Positions 13,035 to 25,830 of a DNA stretch of 64,000 nucleotides are shown one piece after another (position 1 is the first letter of the stretch; every line of letters starts with the position of its first letter). This stretch comes from Wuchereria bancrofti. Its lineage: Eukaryota > Nematoda > Chromadorea > Rhabditida > Onchocercidae. The position numbers and the translations under genes are program-made. The stretch covers positions 2,028,194 to 2,092,193 of the forward strand of contig SSBO01000012.1 of the NCBI GenBank assembly GCA_005281725.1, written 5' to 3'. The notes under the pieces were generated by a model that saw only the letters and a list, made by a program, of their open reading frames with translations, had not been told where the DNA came from and made no database searches.

Positions 13035-15530
13035 CAATATTGAGGCAAAAAGTTATAAAAGTCAATCGTTGCAACAACTATCAACAAAATTGCAAATTGT
13101 GATACATTCAAATTTCAAGTTATGCCATATGAGTCAATAATTTCTCTTTTTATTTTTGTTTTAGATGCGCACAATGTTTTTGTCATTTGCATAACAAAAT
13201 ACATTACATCATTAATGGACGAAACTATTGTGAATATGATTTTAAAATGCTTTACGCACTATTTTGCGTTTTTATCATTTATCATGGTATACGTTTTGCT
13301 CATTGCACTTACGAATGAGTGACTTAGAAATTAAATCCATAGAATGAATGACTTAGAAATGAAATCCATAGGCTAAAATGAAGATAATTAGCTTCAAATA
13401 ACGATTTTTGTTAAAAAAATAAATAAATAAAACGAAAAATTTTCATAAAGTTGTTTATGAAAAAAAAAAAAACTACCTTGTATTTAGATGTAAATAGCAT
13501 TCAGTAATATATAACAGATGTTTTATAGAATTTATTTATATTTATGAATTTTGATATTATTTCTTGATGTATTTATGAAGAAACGCTCATAATAAATTCA
13601 CTAATTTATGAATTCTTAATTGCAACAAAACTATTAGAGTTTTGCAAAAGATTTCAAAATTTTAAGAATTACTATTGGAAGAAAATTGAAAAGTTTCTCC
13701 TGAAAAAAACTTTAACATTTTGTTTAGTATTGTTAATTATAGATAAGATTAGAATGCCAATAATACTGAAATATTTTATTTCACGGTACCATTCATAATT
13801 TCAATGATTCTGGACTGAAGATGATAAAAGACTGATAAGGTAATAATGTGCTATGATATTGTTTCATATGTTAAATCACAGCCTCAAATGTCTGAAATGT
13901 GATCAGCGTGGTAAGTAATTGGAAAATGATAGTATTTGGTACAAGAATTCGTAGTAAGTCTCATTCATTCTCTAATTTGCTAAACGCACAATTAAAATTA
14001 ATTTTAAAATAAATAGAGAAAAATTTTTGGAAATATTTTATTAGTGAAAGACTTACTTGCAATAAACTTGCAAAATGATGTGCACAATGTTTGTTAAATT
14101 GGATCATTTTATAATTTGCTTTTCTTTCGAAAATTTCTTCTCATTTATTTGCAAGCTTCATAGAATTTTAATTTCCTAAGAAAATGTTTTAAGATAATGC
14201 AAGTATTGAACATGGTACAGAGATACAATGTCATGATAACATTCATCATCCCTATCATTTCTGCTGTGCAAATTATCAGTAACAATTGCTATTTCAAATC
14301 TTTTGCTTTTTTAAATTATTTCTTTATTTAGTTTAATATTGGCATACTAAAGCTGTATTATTATAATTGTCAACAGTTGCAAAAAATATTTAATTATTAT
14401 TAATAATGTGAAATTATTCATTAATTTCATAACCAAAACTAATTGCTGTAATGAGAAGTTTTACAAAAGATTGGATCGAACAATAATTAATATAATTAAT
14501 AGAACAGAATCAGATGAAATGCTCGCTGTTTAAAGAGTAAATTTTACTGTTAACAGTGTGATGATCATCATCAATGCACCTTCCATATATGCTACATATT
14601 ATCGCCCAATTGACAATGAAAAGAGTGTTTTTGCTCTTAAAAAATATTGACATGTTGATGATGTAAAGATATGTTTCCTCTTTTATTTAAAATTTTCAGC
14701 TATATATTTTATTTTGTCGAAAGAAAAAAAAACTGACTAAAAGTAATTTATAAAAGAAAAAGACATTGTATAATGCAATAAATTAAATAACTTAACGAAT
14801 TACATTTCTCTATCAAATAAATATGCTTTCTGATATTATTACGTTTGAAAATTTTAACGATTAAATCACTTTTTTCTTGCAACTTTTTTTTAGCATTTTT
14901 TATGTGAGAAATCTTTTTATGGTAGTAAATCAATTGAGAGAAGTGATCGAGCTTATTGCAGTAACTGTTACATAAAAGTTTTCATCAACCTTATTTAAAA
15001 ATTATTTTAAACTATTGTGCATTTTTTCTCGCACTTTTAGGATCCTTTTTTTTTTTTTTTTTAATGTTAGCCAATTTTATCGATAACATCAAATATATGA
15101 TGATGAATGTAATAACTATTAGAAAAATTGTTTATGATAATTTATATTTCAAAAAATCATTGTCGTTTTGATATCACTTTTAAAGACTTCAAGGATACAA
15201 AATTCTGGTATTAATTAGAAAGAACTACTGTAGCTATTGCTATTATTGATGAATATTTTCAATTTGTCCAAGCTAATTTTTAGTGTTTTGCGGATGTTTG
15301 TTTCAAATGCAATACGATACTAATGGGAAGCAATCTAAAAGTATTTGGTAAATGTTGGTTTCTAAAGTGTTATGCTTGCTCAACTTGCGATACAATGCTA
15401 AATCAGAAGTATATTTTTTTTTTCCTTTTTCATTTTGTCCAATTTAGCGTTAATTCATACACTATGAGAAATACTTTCGGAAATGGACGACTATTAGAAA
15501 TCAAAAAAAAAGAAAAAATGATAAAGAAAA
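13035..15530 (+). pseudogene. PINCH (LIMS1/UNC-97-like) five-LIM pseudogene
   Basis: Remnants of all five LIM domains of a PINCH focal-adhesion adaptor occur in order. LIM1, 13035-13276: the second half is intact (CAQCF, GRNYCEYDF) but TAA lies at 13138-13140. LIM2, 13818-13910: KMIKD then stops at 13833-13838 and 13854-13856, then YCFIC and KCLKCDQR before a good GTAAGT. LIM3, 14182-14283: IEHGTEIQCHDNIHHPYHF with a frameshift near its first Cys and a Cys changed to Tyr. LIM4, 14584-14683: ATYYRPIDNEKSVFALKKY then TGA at 14648-14650 where the family has Trp, then HVDDVKIC. LIM5, 15284-15530: VCFKCNTILMG and KCYACSTCDTML, then a frame change to HYEKYFRK. Introns appear to be retained, so this is a decayed gene copy, not a retrocopy. 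PINCH normally links ILK to Ras suppressor-1 and muscle attachment; this copy cannot encode it. Confidence 0.8.
13321..13378 (+). repeat. 29-bp imperfect tandem duplication
   Basis: GACTTAGAAATTAAATCCAT and GACTTAGAAATGAAATCCAT begin at 13321 and 13350. The pair sits just after the LIM1 remnant and is consistent with drift in non-functional sequence. Confidence 0.7.
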
Positions 15531-15599
15531 TATGAAACATAATCGCATGTTAAATTTCACCGATTATTTAAAAAAAAAAATTGCAGATCAAAGGTGATC

Positions 15600-16175
15600 G
15601 AATGGGATATGTGACCAATTTGTAAGAAATGTTTTGATTATTTTTCAAAAAAAATAAAATACCGAATGATCCATTGAAAAATTATTTCACATTACATTAT
15701 TTAATTTTTCTTTCGGACATGTGGAAAGGTGACAGAGAGAGGGAAACAAAAAAGAAACCAAATGATAAAATATAAATTGTATTATCTAAAAATAAATGTT
15801 TGTTTGTTGTGGAAATAGCAAAGAATGAGAACAAAATTTAGGGAAGAATGTATTATATGGCCAAGGACTTTTAATTTTATCGCATGAATTATGTGAAAAT
15901 ATCAAATAATTAAATTAAAGGTATTATTTTCTTGAAAATTTGATATTCAATAATCGAATAGATATAAAATGTTTACAAAAATAGTAAGGATATGTTTGGT
16001 CATATGAAGTATCGATCATAGTGAAGAGATACTGAAAAAAAAAGTTGAAAATCTAAATGTTTTCATTTATTTTTTTATTTGTATTTCCAGATATTGACAT
16101 TTATGAGCTATCGCTCATAAATTAAATAAATATTTCCTACAAATCGATCCTGATAATATTTAAACTTCACATATT
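15600..16175. other. AT-rich DNA, no gene seen
   Basis: This is the spacer between the LIM pseudogene and the minus-strand small peptide gene. No exon with supported borders was found. Confidence 0.45.
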
Positions 16176-16806
16176 CTACTCATACATTAAACAATATGGA
16201 ATATAATATTTCCCACTATTCAACGTATTCCACGGTGAATTATTAAACCAATATTGTCCTCCTTTTCCTTTGTTTTCATGATAATTTTTCAAATTTTTAT
16301 CTCCATATAATCGATTTCCACGTAAAAGTGCCAGAGATTGAAGTCTTTTTACCATCATATGATGATCATTCTGAAAGTTTATTTCAATACTCAAAGTTAA
16401 TTTTTAATCTTAATGCAAAACATCTATAACAAGCAAAATTGATCGATCTGGTATAATTTTTGTCAAATTTCCATTTTTTTGCCATTTTTTGTCAAAGTTT
16501 GAGCAGTTGCAATCTTAAAATTGATTACATTCATTCATGTGCTTTTGATGTTTTTGATTTGCAATGGTATATTGCATGGATATAAATTAATTTGTTACAT
16601 TTTTTCTTACTATAATTCTACAATTTGCATTTTGCATGCTAATAGTGGAACTCTTTTGAGCTAAATGATTAAAATTAAATTTTCAGCATGAATAAATTAA
16701 CTAATGAAAGAAAAAAGCCCTAAAAAACTACCTTATTGACACTTTCAACTGATGATAATTGGTCACTGATAATAAACAGTGTAATGAAAAACATCGAAAA
16801 AAACAT
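16176..16806 (-). CDS. small secreted peptide precursor, 89 aa
   Basis: Two exons join in phase 0. Exon 1, 16732-16806, begins ATG and encodes a classic signal peptide, MFFSMFFITLFIISDQLSSV, then ESVNK, with donor AAG/GTAGTT. Exon 2, 16176-16370, follows AAACTTTCAG and encodes 64 residues ending at TAG. Only one Cys (near the C-terminus) is present. A Lys-Arg pair lies near the start (MMVKRLQSLALLRGNR), and a Gly/Lys-rich stretch is followed by GGQYWFNNSPWNT and GKYYIPY. Signal peptide plus a basic cleavage site suggests a secreted peptide or neuropeptide-like precursor, but there is no C-terminal Gly-Lys-Arg amidation signal and no known family was recognised. The intron is 361 bp. It stands alone between the LIM pseudogene and UBXN6. 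Confidence 0.5.
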
Positions 16807-19251
16807 CCTGAAAATAAGCAAAAGTGATAAATTTCAATGAAAGAATCAGGAGAAATTTAATCCTTCTCTTTTAGTATGATCAATTTCTTAAAACTACTCC
16901 AAAACTTTAGAATCACTTTTTTCAAGGTAAACAATTTAATTATCCTGCAATTAGGAAGAAGGTAATTTAGTGAGAAGACTTTGTGATGAAAATTGCCATT
17001 TTCTTTATTGCCCGCATAATTCAATGCAGATTGATTTTGCAATGATTAGATGTTCGAGCAAGACAATAATATTTTAATTAATAACACATATTGAGTGAAG
17101 AGAAGGGAGAGGAAAACAGAGAGAGAGGAAGGGAAATCTTTAATTACCATTTTCGAAAAGAGGTAAATCTCATTCCATATATTTGAATATATTAGTTTTG
17201 TTTTTTGCTTTTTTTTTTCTGTATTGAAAAATAGAAGAGAGAAACAAAGTTTCAATAGTTAATTTTGAAGAGATAAATCATCGTAATAGGCCACCAAATA
17301 ATTATGATAGTACTCCCTCAATCCAATGCTTCAATTGTTAGTGGATGCGATTAAATTTGATAAAGGTTGAAATTTTTGAACTGACTAAAATATACATATC
17401 AAAACAACCCTTCTTGCTTCATCCTAAAAAAAAAAACAGAAAAGAATAAGGTATCAAGAGATAATAAACCAGATTATTTCCATCATAATTGAGCAAAGTT
17501 GTTGAGGAAAGATAGGATAATCACTAATAATTATAAGCATCATTTGTCAGGTGCTAATTTATGATCTCGACATTTAGCATCAAAAAAACAAACTTGGTAA
17601 AGCGTTGAATCATCATTGAAAAAGATTCATTATTGTTTTCTTACTTCATCTAAATATGACATGTTAAAAACCACACTTATTTAATAAAAAAAGTCTTCAA
17701 GATTTCATGTTTAATGATTCAATGATAGTGAGGATATTGCAGAAAAAATGATATAAAGTATGAAATAGAAATAATTCTTAATTCATAATTTTAATTATCT
17801 TAAAGGCATGCAAATTTTTGACAGGGAGAAGAAACGAAGGGAGGAAAAAAAATTAAAATGAAAGGTGTAAAAGTCAAAAATGCATATAATTCTTGCCTTT
17901 GCCATAAAAATGGATTAAAGAACTTAGTAAAGTAATGTTAAATGGGAGTAATGGAAGAAGGACAAACAAATAAAAATTCACACCAAAATAGATACTTTTT
18001 CTCAGTGCAGAAAAAAAAATGAAAAAATAGAAGCAAATAGTTGGCTTCCGGAAATATATTTATTTCTGTTTAAAAATTCATTCTTTCTGAAGGCATGAAG
18101 AAAAACAAATTTTTCTTTTTTTTTGGAAAAACTTAGCGAAGTGCTTTTTCATCAATCAAGCAAGCATAGTTAGGATTTATTGTCTCGAAATCTTTTCAAC
18201 CAAATTTAAGCAGCTAAAATTCTTATTGCATTATCGTTTACTCATCTCATACTTTTGTTCATTTTTAGTTATAATTTTCAATACTTAACACTAATTCCTT
18301 TTCAATGCATCATTATACTTTATCATTCAGGGTAAAAAAAAAATGAAGTAACAAGTTTGGTGAGGTATGCATTTTGATTTTGTAAAAAAAAAGTACTATT
18401 AGTGTTCAAAGAGGAAATACTGTGTCAAAAATAAGGTTTTGAAGTGACTTAAGTTTGTTATTTTACTATAACTCATCACTTGATGATAGCTGAATATAAG
18501 CGAATTCAAGCCATATTGATTTTAATGACTTATTTTTTCTTGGTTATTTGCAAAGAAAGAAATTTAATGCTAGAAAAATAAAAATTCACAAATGATGGTT
18601 ATGCAACTTAACCCTTCCACCCGCAAAAGATTTGAAGTTCGACCTTCGAGATTTTTGTTTGAAGTGTACAAAAATCAAATCGTTCCAGTTACCTTACATA
18701 TACGTTTCTAACTATCAGCATTAATAATTTGTTCATCGTAGAACAACAAATCCAATAAACTGAGCAACCAAAAAATCTCTCATGCCTCAACCTATGATTT
18801 CTGCATTTTCGGCAAATACGTTTACGAAAAATTTAAACAATCACATCATTTCATAACTATAGAATAGTGTAATGACAAGCAATAAGTAAAGGAAATTTTA
18901 TTATAGTCCAGTTAATTAAAAATAAGACAAACAGTGGATAGATATTATCACAATGCAGTTATGTAACACAGCAATTTGTAATAGCATGAACTATTGCTAA
19001 CATGTATGTACTTTCTTAATATTAAAATTCAAATCATTATACATCAACTATTGACTGTTAGCCTTTCAGTTATGCCGAACTAAAGCATTCTTGTGAAATC
19101 TCAATTCAGTATTTGGTAAATAGAAAAAGTTAATGTTGAAAATATTTTTTTTTCCTGCATAATTCCAAAGTTTTAATGGACTAACATAATTTTTATAGCA
19201 CAACACAAGATGAGCATATTGAATGGTAAAAACAGTGAAATCATGCAAGTT
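16807..19251. other. AT-rich intergenic DNA, 3' flank of UBXN6
   Basis: No gene was supported. The right part should include the 3' UTR of the minus-strand UBXN6 gene, whose stop codon is at 19252-19254. Open frames at 16857-17042, 17046-17255 and 19066-19248 have no splice or homology support. Confidence 0.45.
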
Positions 19252-22200
19252 CTAAGCCATAGCAAATGGTTCTGCTGTTTCGATAAAGCGCTGATCCAGA
19301 TAATGAACCTAAATAAAGTAGGGTGATTCGATAAAAGTGAAGTTTATAATTTTCATAGTAAGATATTACTGTTTAGTATATCCTCTCATTACCAGGAGGA
19401 ACGATGGACATCTTCAATGGGAATGTAAGAGATTTTCGATTTTTTATACGAACTATCCTATTTCCTCTAAAAAATATTTGACTGAAAATTAAAAACAATT
19501 TCATAGAACTGACTAAACTAGTGAAAGAAAATGAAATGATTAAAAATGGTAAAAAGAAATCATATTAGGAGATTCAGAAGAGAACTGACTGAGAAATAAG
19601 GATAATTAAGGATAAGAAGGATAATTTGTTATAATTAAAAACAATTTCATAGAATTGACTAAACTAGTGAAAAAGAATGAAAAAAAAAAAAAAAAAAAGA
19701 ATGCCGTTGTGTTAACAATACCAAAAATAACATCGCTAGTCAAAATACCTCTCGTCCAAGTTTCATTAATTCAACTTGAATATCGAAATCCCATTCAAAA
19801 TGTAAAACAGCAGCTGGAAGAAGATTCAATTCATTCAGAGTCTTCATATCATCACTGATTACATTTCCAGATACCGGATCTTTCAAAACAAATAACATTG
19901 GTTCAATTGGTACCAAATGTTCCTCAACGAAATTGCGTACAGCAGAGAAAGGCTCATGGCATCCAAATGTACCCTGAAATTAGTAAAAATCACAAAACAA
20001 TAAAACACGATTGTTTAAATGAAAAACAACATTCAAGAAAAATTAATTCTGAAACACCCTGTTCATGTATAGCTAGAAAAACAGACGTTTATCTACTGTG
20101 CAAAGTAATTATGCATAACATTTGTAAATTTTCATTTTTGCACTGCATCAAACGAGATAAGTAAGCTTATGTTAATTTACAAACTAAATTTCTTCAAAAA
20201 CTATGTCCAATTTACAAACTAAATTTTTTTCAAAAACTACGTCCACCTATAACGTTCCCCATGGGGACTGAAGTCGTATATTGTCAATTCATAAACAACT
20301 GAACAAAATTACAGAATTTAAATAAACCTGCAAGAGAAAACGATTTGGGAACCTAATCCTAATCAAGGTGTAGTTGTATCGATAGCTACGCATCAATTCG
20401 CCCTTTTCACGCATTTCCCGAGTTCTTAATGTCGTAAACTGAAAGAAGAAAATGAACAATGTGGCTGGCTAAACTGCGGACACCATATTAAATGTACAGT
20501 GACTACGTAGCGTGATCTTTACTTTGATATAATATAACACTTGTAATCCCCAACAGACGGTTTTAGACATCATTACAAGTTTAAGACATTAGCAGACATT
20601 AAGTTGGTTGGACACCAATTTGCGACAAAATTTTATATAAAATATAAAAAATTTACCTTCTCAACGTCAACTTCTCTACGTTGTTGTTCCCGTTTAATCT
20701 CAGCGACGTTTAAATCAAAGAAGTCACGAGGCAACTGTGGATTTGTTATGACTTGATTTGCTTCAAGCTTATATACCTGTTCGAAATATTAAATTAGATT
20801 TCCTCTTTTGCACTAGAAGTTCACCATAAAATATAAGGCCTTAAAAGTGAAAATTATAAGTGTTAATTTCAACAAGAACCACTAATTGATAAATACTGGA
20901 TCCATAAAGCTATATAAATACTTACAGCAGCATTGCGAGACAGTTTCAAGGGGACAGCTTGACCAGTCTGCAAAATTTCTAAAGCTTGTATCAACGAATA
21001 TGTATCCATTGCTTTATTGTCCGGTATTACTAAGAAAGGTTCTTGCTGTTCATTATTAATGAGATCTTTTTCTTCAAAACCACATGCCAGCAAAAATTCT
21101 TTTCCACCGTTAGCACAAGAAACCCGCTCCTTAAAAAAGATTATGGAATACCATTTCGAACGAGCAAAGAGAGTAGTCAAATTCTCTCTAGAGTTTCTTT
21201 GTTTTTCATTTTTCTAAAAAAAAAACAATCCTATATAATTCAGCTATAACTGCATTAAGCTATAACTGAGATAAATTCAAACACTAAATTGGTAGCTGAA
21301 AGCATTAGTGATTAAATAATCTTATTTGAAAATTAATAAATTACTTGGAAAATCTTATTGTTTATTCGTATACGATGATATTTGCTTTCATCTGGATATT
21401 CGATAAGATTCCTGAGATATTTCTGAATTGTTTCTGAAGCATTCTGCCTTTTGTCGGGACCATTTAAAGAGAAAATCATTAACGTTGATGCAACTAGTGG
21501 ATCATCAGCCAACTGTGTTCGTAAAAAAATCTCCACTTTTTTCCGCATCTGTAATGATCTTAACCCAATTTGTAATGAATATTTCAGAAATGTGCTAAAT
21601 AATTTATTCGGACATTTCGATGAGTATTAATTACTTCGATGTCTTCATCATCCCCAACTCAAGATCAATGCTCCCATAGCAATTGTACAGAAAATTCGAT
21701 GAACTGTAAATATTTTGATAATTGAAATGGGCTAACTTCATTTTTCGTTAACTGCAGGTCGTCTCCAAGAAGGTCACAAGTAAAATAAACGCCACTCACA
21801 GCAGCAGAGTGTTCAAATTCACGCTCATCAATTACATGAGTCCTTATTTCAACATCCATTTTATCATTAGCACATCCTTCACGTTCTTTCTTTTCCTTCT
21901 CCATTTCTTTAAGGGCCTGAACATAAACTTATTTTCACCAGTAAACGCAAAGAATGCAACTACAGTTGCCTATAGGAATACGTTCAATTATGTCTATGAC
22001 ATTTGAACTGATATCGATACTGCAATAGCGGACACAAAACCACTGTCTATAATTTTAAAATACGTATTAAACTGTCTTGTAAATTGTAAAACCAATAAAA
22101 TTCACTGTAAATTTAGGTTTCAGTCAGCGAGACTTCTGACAGTTCTGCAGTTTTATTAAAAACCGACTCACTAAGAAAGCTAACCCGCATACGTATATTC

Positions 22201-22674
22201 CTTTGTGTTAACGATTCTTGGGTTGCACCCAAGTTCATCCTTTTATAAGCTGCCTGTGCTGCAATATCAGCTGTGGCTATACGCTCCGCTGGTACCATTT
22301 GTGGCTGTGAAAAATGCTAAAACGAAAATAGAAAGAAATAAGCCGAAATAGCAAGTTAGAAGAAAAAGTAGCATCTACAACTGAATCTTTTTTTTTTCAA
22401 ATTTTCAGATAAAAATAAAACCTAACTTTTCCCTCTCCTCCTAAATGTAGAGAAATGAAAACATTACGATCCGCAAACAAACAGTAACTAGGGCACAATA
22501 AAAAATATATTAAAAGTTGAAAGGTAAAAAAGAACTTACTGTTTGCTGCTGAGCAGTAATTGGTTGCGGTGTAACAGCCGATGAACTATCGTCGGTAAGA
22601 CGATAACCAGCTCCAGCTTTTTTGAAGTTTTTGTTAACTTTCTTTTCAGTGAGAAATTTTTTCAAGCGATCCAT
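19252..22674 (-). CDS. ubxn-6: UBX domain protein 6 (UBXN6/UBXD1), p97/VCP cofactor
   Basis: Nine exons, 451 aa (human UBXN6 is about 441): 22540-22674, 22185-22304, 21737-21916, 21345-21548, 20926-21129, 20657-20776, 20328-20438, 19749-19973, 19252-19308. Every exon is a whole number of codons. The N-terminus (MDRLKKFLTEKKVNKNFKKA) matches the basic VCP-interacting motif. Residues about 140-255 form the PUB domain (VSGVYFTCDLLGDD, ADDPLVASTLMIFSLNGPDK, KYHRIRINNKIFQ), which binds the p97 C-terminal tail. DFFDLNVAEIKREQ precedes a UBX fold at about 345-435 (RYNYTLIRIRFP, LVPIEPMLFVLKDP, LHFEWDFD). The family acts with p97 in endolysosomal sorting and lysophagy. Exon 9 (VHYLDQRFIETAEP) aligns with the family C-terminus. 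Reading through the exon 8 donor would instead stop two codons later. An AG at 22709-22710 upstream could be a trans-splice or 5' UTR acceptor. Confidence 0.93.
19488..19681 (+). repeat. imperfect direct repeat in last UBXN6 intron
   Basis: The motif ATTAAAAACAATTTCATAGA followed by ACTGACTAAACTAGTGAAA recurs at about 19488-19533 and 19633-19679 (offset 145). Both lie in the intron between the last two UBXN6 exons (19309-19748). The second copy ends in an A17-type run. Confidence 0.75.
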
Positions 22675-24267
22675 ACCGTATATTGTATGAGATTGGATCC
22701 TGCTGTACCTAAATCATTAAATATCTTTCGGGAACGAAAGAAATTATCTGAAAAAATAAATGACTTCTTAAGCAAAACGAAGTAAATACATGGAATCAAA
22801 GTACAGTTTTAAGTATGCAATTGCGTTACAACTCTTTTCTAACGAATAATCGCAATCTCTCATCCATTACATTACATTGGGACACAAATCTTCTTTAGAA
22901 TTTCTGTTAAAATAGAAAAAAAAAAGAACTTTCAGTGTTTTGGAATACTATCCCCAAGCCAGTATCGACAAAAGGAAATTAACGGTATACCAAAACGTAG
23001 AAAAAAGTGACAAAAGGATGATTATCATAATCATGGAGGGAACGTTAGAAATAGTGGTTTCAAAGACTTACAAATGAAGAGGCAACGAAACGGCAGTTGA
23101 ATCACGAATACTGCACCCAAATTACTACTCTCATTGAGGTATGTAAAGGAAAGCTAAAAAATTAAACATCAAATATCTCTAATAGTAATACACAGAAAAT
23201 ACAGTGACTTCTGTTGTATTAAGCTTTGCAATCTAAATCAATCTCTGCAGTATCCTTGCTGATGCATATTAATTTCAAATGATTTTAACGAAAGAAACAT
23301 ATTTTGCGAATGACTGAAACTTTACAAGGGAAAAACAACACACAACGATGTGAGTGCAACCAATGTTAAAAATACTTCCGAATTCAAATTACATCACAGA
23401 TTCCTGTATATCTAATTCTAAACATGCAAAAATCCAACTCATTCATTTGTTTCTCTCACAAAGCCGTTTACAGAATTAAAAACATTAAATTACGTACAAT
23501 TAATAAATAAAAAGTGCAATAAGATTATTTGCTTGATGAAAAATGACTTCAACAAGAACATCAACGTCATTTTACATTTCATTACTCTTTAATATTTGTC
23601 CTAGAGAAATAGGAGTGCTTCTTTTTTCCTCTGTTCTTTACATGACAGACTAGATTATTGCATTAATAAATAATGTATCAGGAAAGCAAATTAATATAAA
23701 ACAAAACATTAACTCTTGCAACAACTCTCACTATTAGTATTATGGCTAATTTTACGTCAAATAAACTACGTGTCATAACCGTACGTTTAAGAATCGACCT
23801 GTAAAAATCAACGTATTATACAACAAATTATCATCAACCAATACAAAGTACAAATTAGCGACTGGATCCAGAAAATCGTTGCGAAACCTTTTCTCATATA
23901 TTATATGTTTGCGGAAATTTGAATTTGTGTGCTAACTTAAACATTTTCTTGTCATTGTATTAATTTCCATATTAAAGAATAGGCATAAGAAAAGAAGTGC
24001 TTTACTTAATAATTGTTCATTAATTAATGATATTTGCATCTGATAAACATATAATTAGCATAAAATTAGCTATGGAATTTCTTCATAATTATCAAAATTC
24101 ACGCACAACGGATTGGTCAGTAATTTCTTTTTGATTTAAAGAAAAAAAAATTGGACATTTCAAATTCTGAATAGAGTTATTCAGATATTAAATTCAAGTG
24201 AAAATAATATTCCATTCCGAGAAAATTTGCTTCATGTACAACTATCATTCAGTTAATTTATAACTAA
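22675..24267. other. upstream region of UBXN6
   Basis: This is the 5' flank of the minus-strand UBXN6 gene. It probably carries its promoter, but no specific element could be defended. No coding exon was recognised on either strand. Confidence 0.4.
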
Positions 24268-24448
24268 TATTCAGCATTTATATATCTTATGCAAATTATA
24301 AATTAACTATTATCGTTTCAAAAATTATCATATTGTGTCGCGAATAAATAAAACACTGTTGAATTTACAACAAATATTTACTTATTTTGCACGATATCTC
24401 GAAATTATCGCGTGTTACAGCCTAAACAAACAATTTAGTAACAAGAAT

Positions 24449-24491
<43 letters not shown>

Positions 24492-24695
24492 TTCGTTTAT
24501 TTATTTATTTATTNTATTCAGCATTTATATATCTTATGCAAATTATAAATTAACTATTATCGTTTCAAAAATTATCATATTGTGTCGCGAATAAATAAAA
24601 CACTGTTGAATTTACAACAAATATTTACTTATTTTGCACGATATCTCGAAATTATCGCGTGTTACAGCCTAAACAAACAATTTAGTAACAAGAAT

Positions 24696-24730
<35 letters not shown>

Positions 24731-24760
24731 TTCGTTTATTTATTTATTTATTCGTTTATT
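24268..24760 (+). repeat. 246-bp direct repeat around single N
   Basis: 24268-24513 and 24515-24760 appear identical (offset 247) and abut the N at 24514. The shared unit ends in a TTTA microsatellite, where assemblers commonly break. It has the same signature as the other two gaps in the window. Confidence 0.9.
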
Positions 24761-25830
24761 TATTTATTTATTTATTAATATTAAGTACTTTATTTGTTTT
24801 TTTATTATTTATGTATTCATGTATTTAATTTGTCTCATTTATTACTTTATTTATTTATTTATCTGTTTATTTATTTATTTATTGACTTACTTATTTAATT
24901 TTACGTATTTATTTACCCATCTGCTCATCTATTGTTTTATTTATTTGTTTATTTATTTATTTGCTTATTTGTTTATTAATAAATTTACTTATTTGTTTCT
25001 TCATCTTTTTTGTTTGTTTATTTTCATTTACTTGTTCATTCATTTACTTGTTTATTATTCATTTACATACCTTTTTTTTTACATACTTTCTCTTCTTTTC
25101 TATTCACATACCTATTTTTTATTTATATCATTCTCATTTGTTTTTAACTCATTTAAATCTTTTATTAATTAATGAATTTATTTATTTACTTATTAATTTA
25201 TTTTATTTGTTTTTTAACACATTCCTCGGTTTATTTATTCATTTATTGATTTGTTTATACATACATTTCTTTACTTATTTATTTTATTCATGTATCTGTT
25301 ATTTATTTATTTAAATTTGTTTATTCTTCTTTCTTTATTAATCTTAGTTTAATTATTAATCTACTTATTTAATTCACTTTCTTATTTTCTTATTTTTTTA
25401 TTTAGTCGTTTATTTATTGATCTATTTTATTAATTATTTAAATTATTTATTTATTCATTCACTCAATTGCTTATTTATTTGTTTTATTTAATAACTTAGT
25501 TTATCTGATTTATATTACTACTATTTTTATTTTATTTAAATATTTATTTTGTTCTTTAATTATTAATTTATTTATTTGCTTTATACGTTTATTTACATTA
25601 TTATATTTATTTCATTCGTTTATTTATTTATTTTTTTTACTCGCTTGCTTGTTCCATCTATTTTATTTTATTTATTTTATATTTACTTATTTACTCATCC
25701 TAGTATTTATTCATTTAGTTAATTAAACAATTAAATTATTGATCCATTCATTTGCATATCTATTTATTTTGTTTTTTAATCCATTTATCTATTTACTTAG
25801 CTTATTTATTCGTTCACTCATTTGTATATA
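24449..25830 (+). repeat. TTTA-rich degenerate microsatellite tract
   Basis: About 1.4 kb of TTTA repeats: nearly pure at 24449-24513 and 24696-24776, then increasingly interrupted to about 25830. The plus strand gives long Phe/Ile/Tyr/Leu open frames (24582-25172, 24961-25314) that are repeat artefacts, not genes. Confidence 0.9.
24514..24514. other. assembly gap (1 N)
   Basis: A single N lies inside the TTTA tract, flanked by abutting 246-bp identical repeats. Confidence 0.9.

Noticed and set aside
19655..20164. Plus-strand frames opposite UBXN6 exons
   Set aside because: They are shadows of the UBX-domain exon on the minus strand and its flanking intron.
24582..25314. Open frames of 196 and 117 aa rich in Phe, Ile, Tyr and Leu, resembling membrane segments
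   Set aside because: They are translations of the TTTA repeat, which has no stop in these frames; no splice sites or homology.
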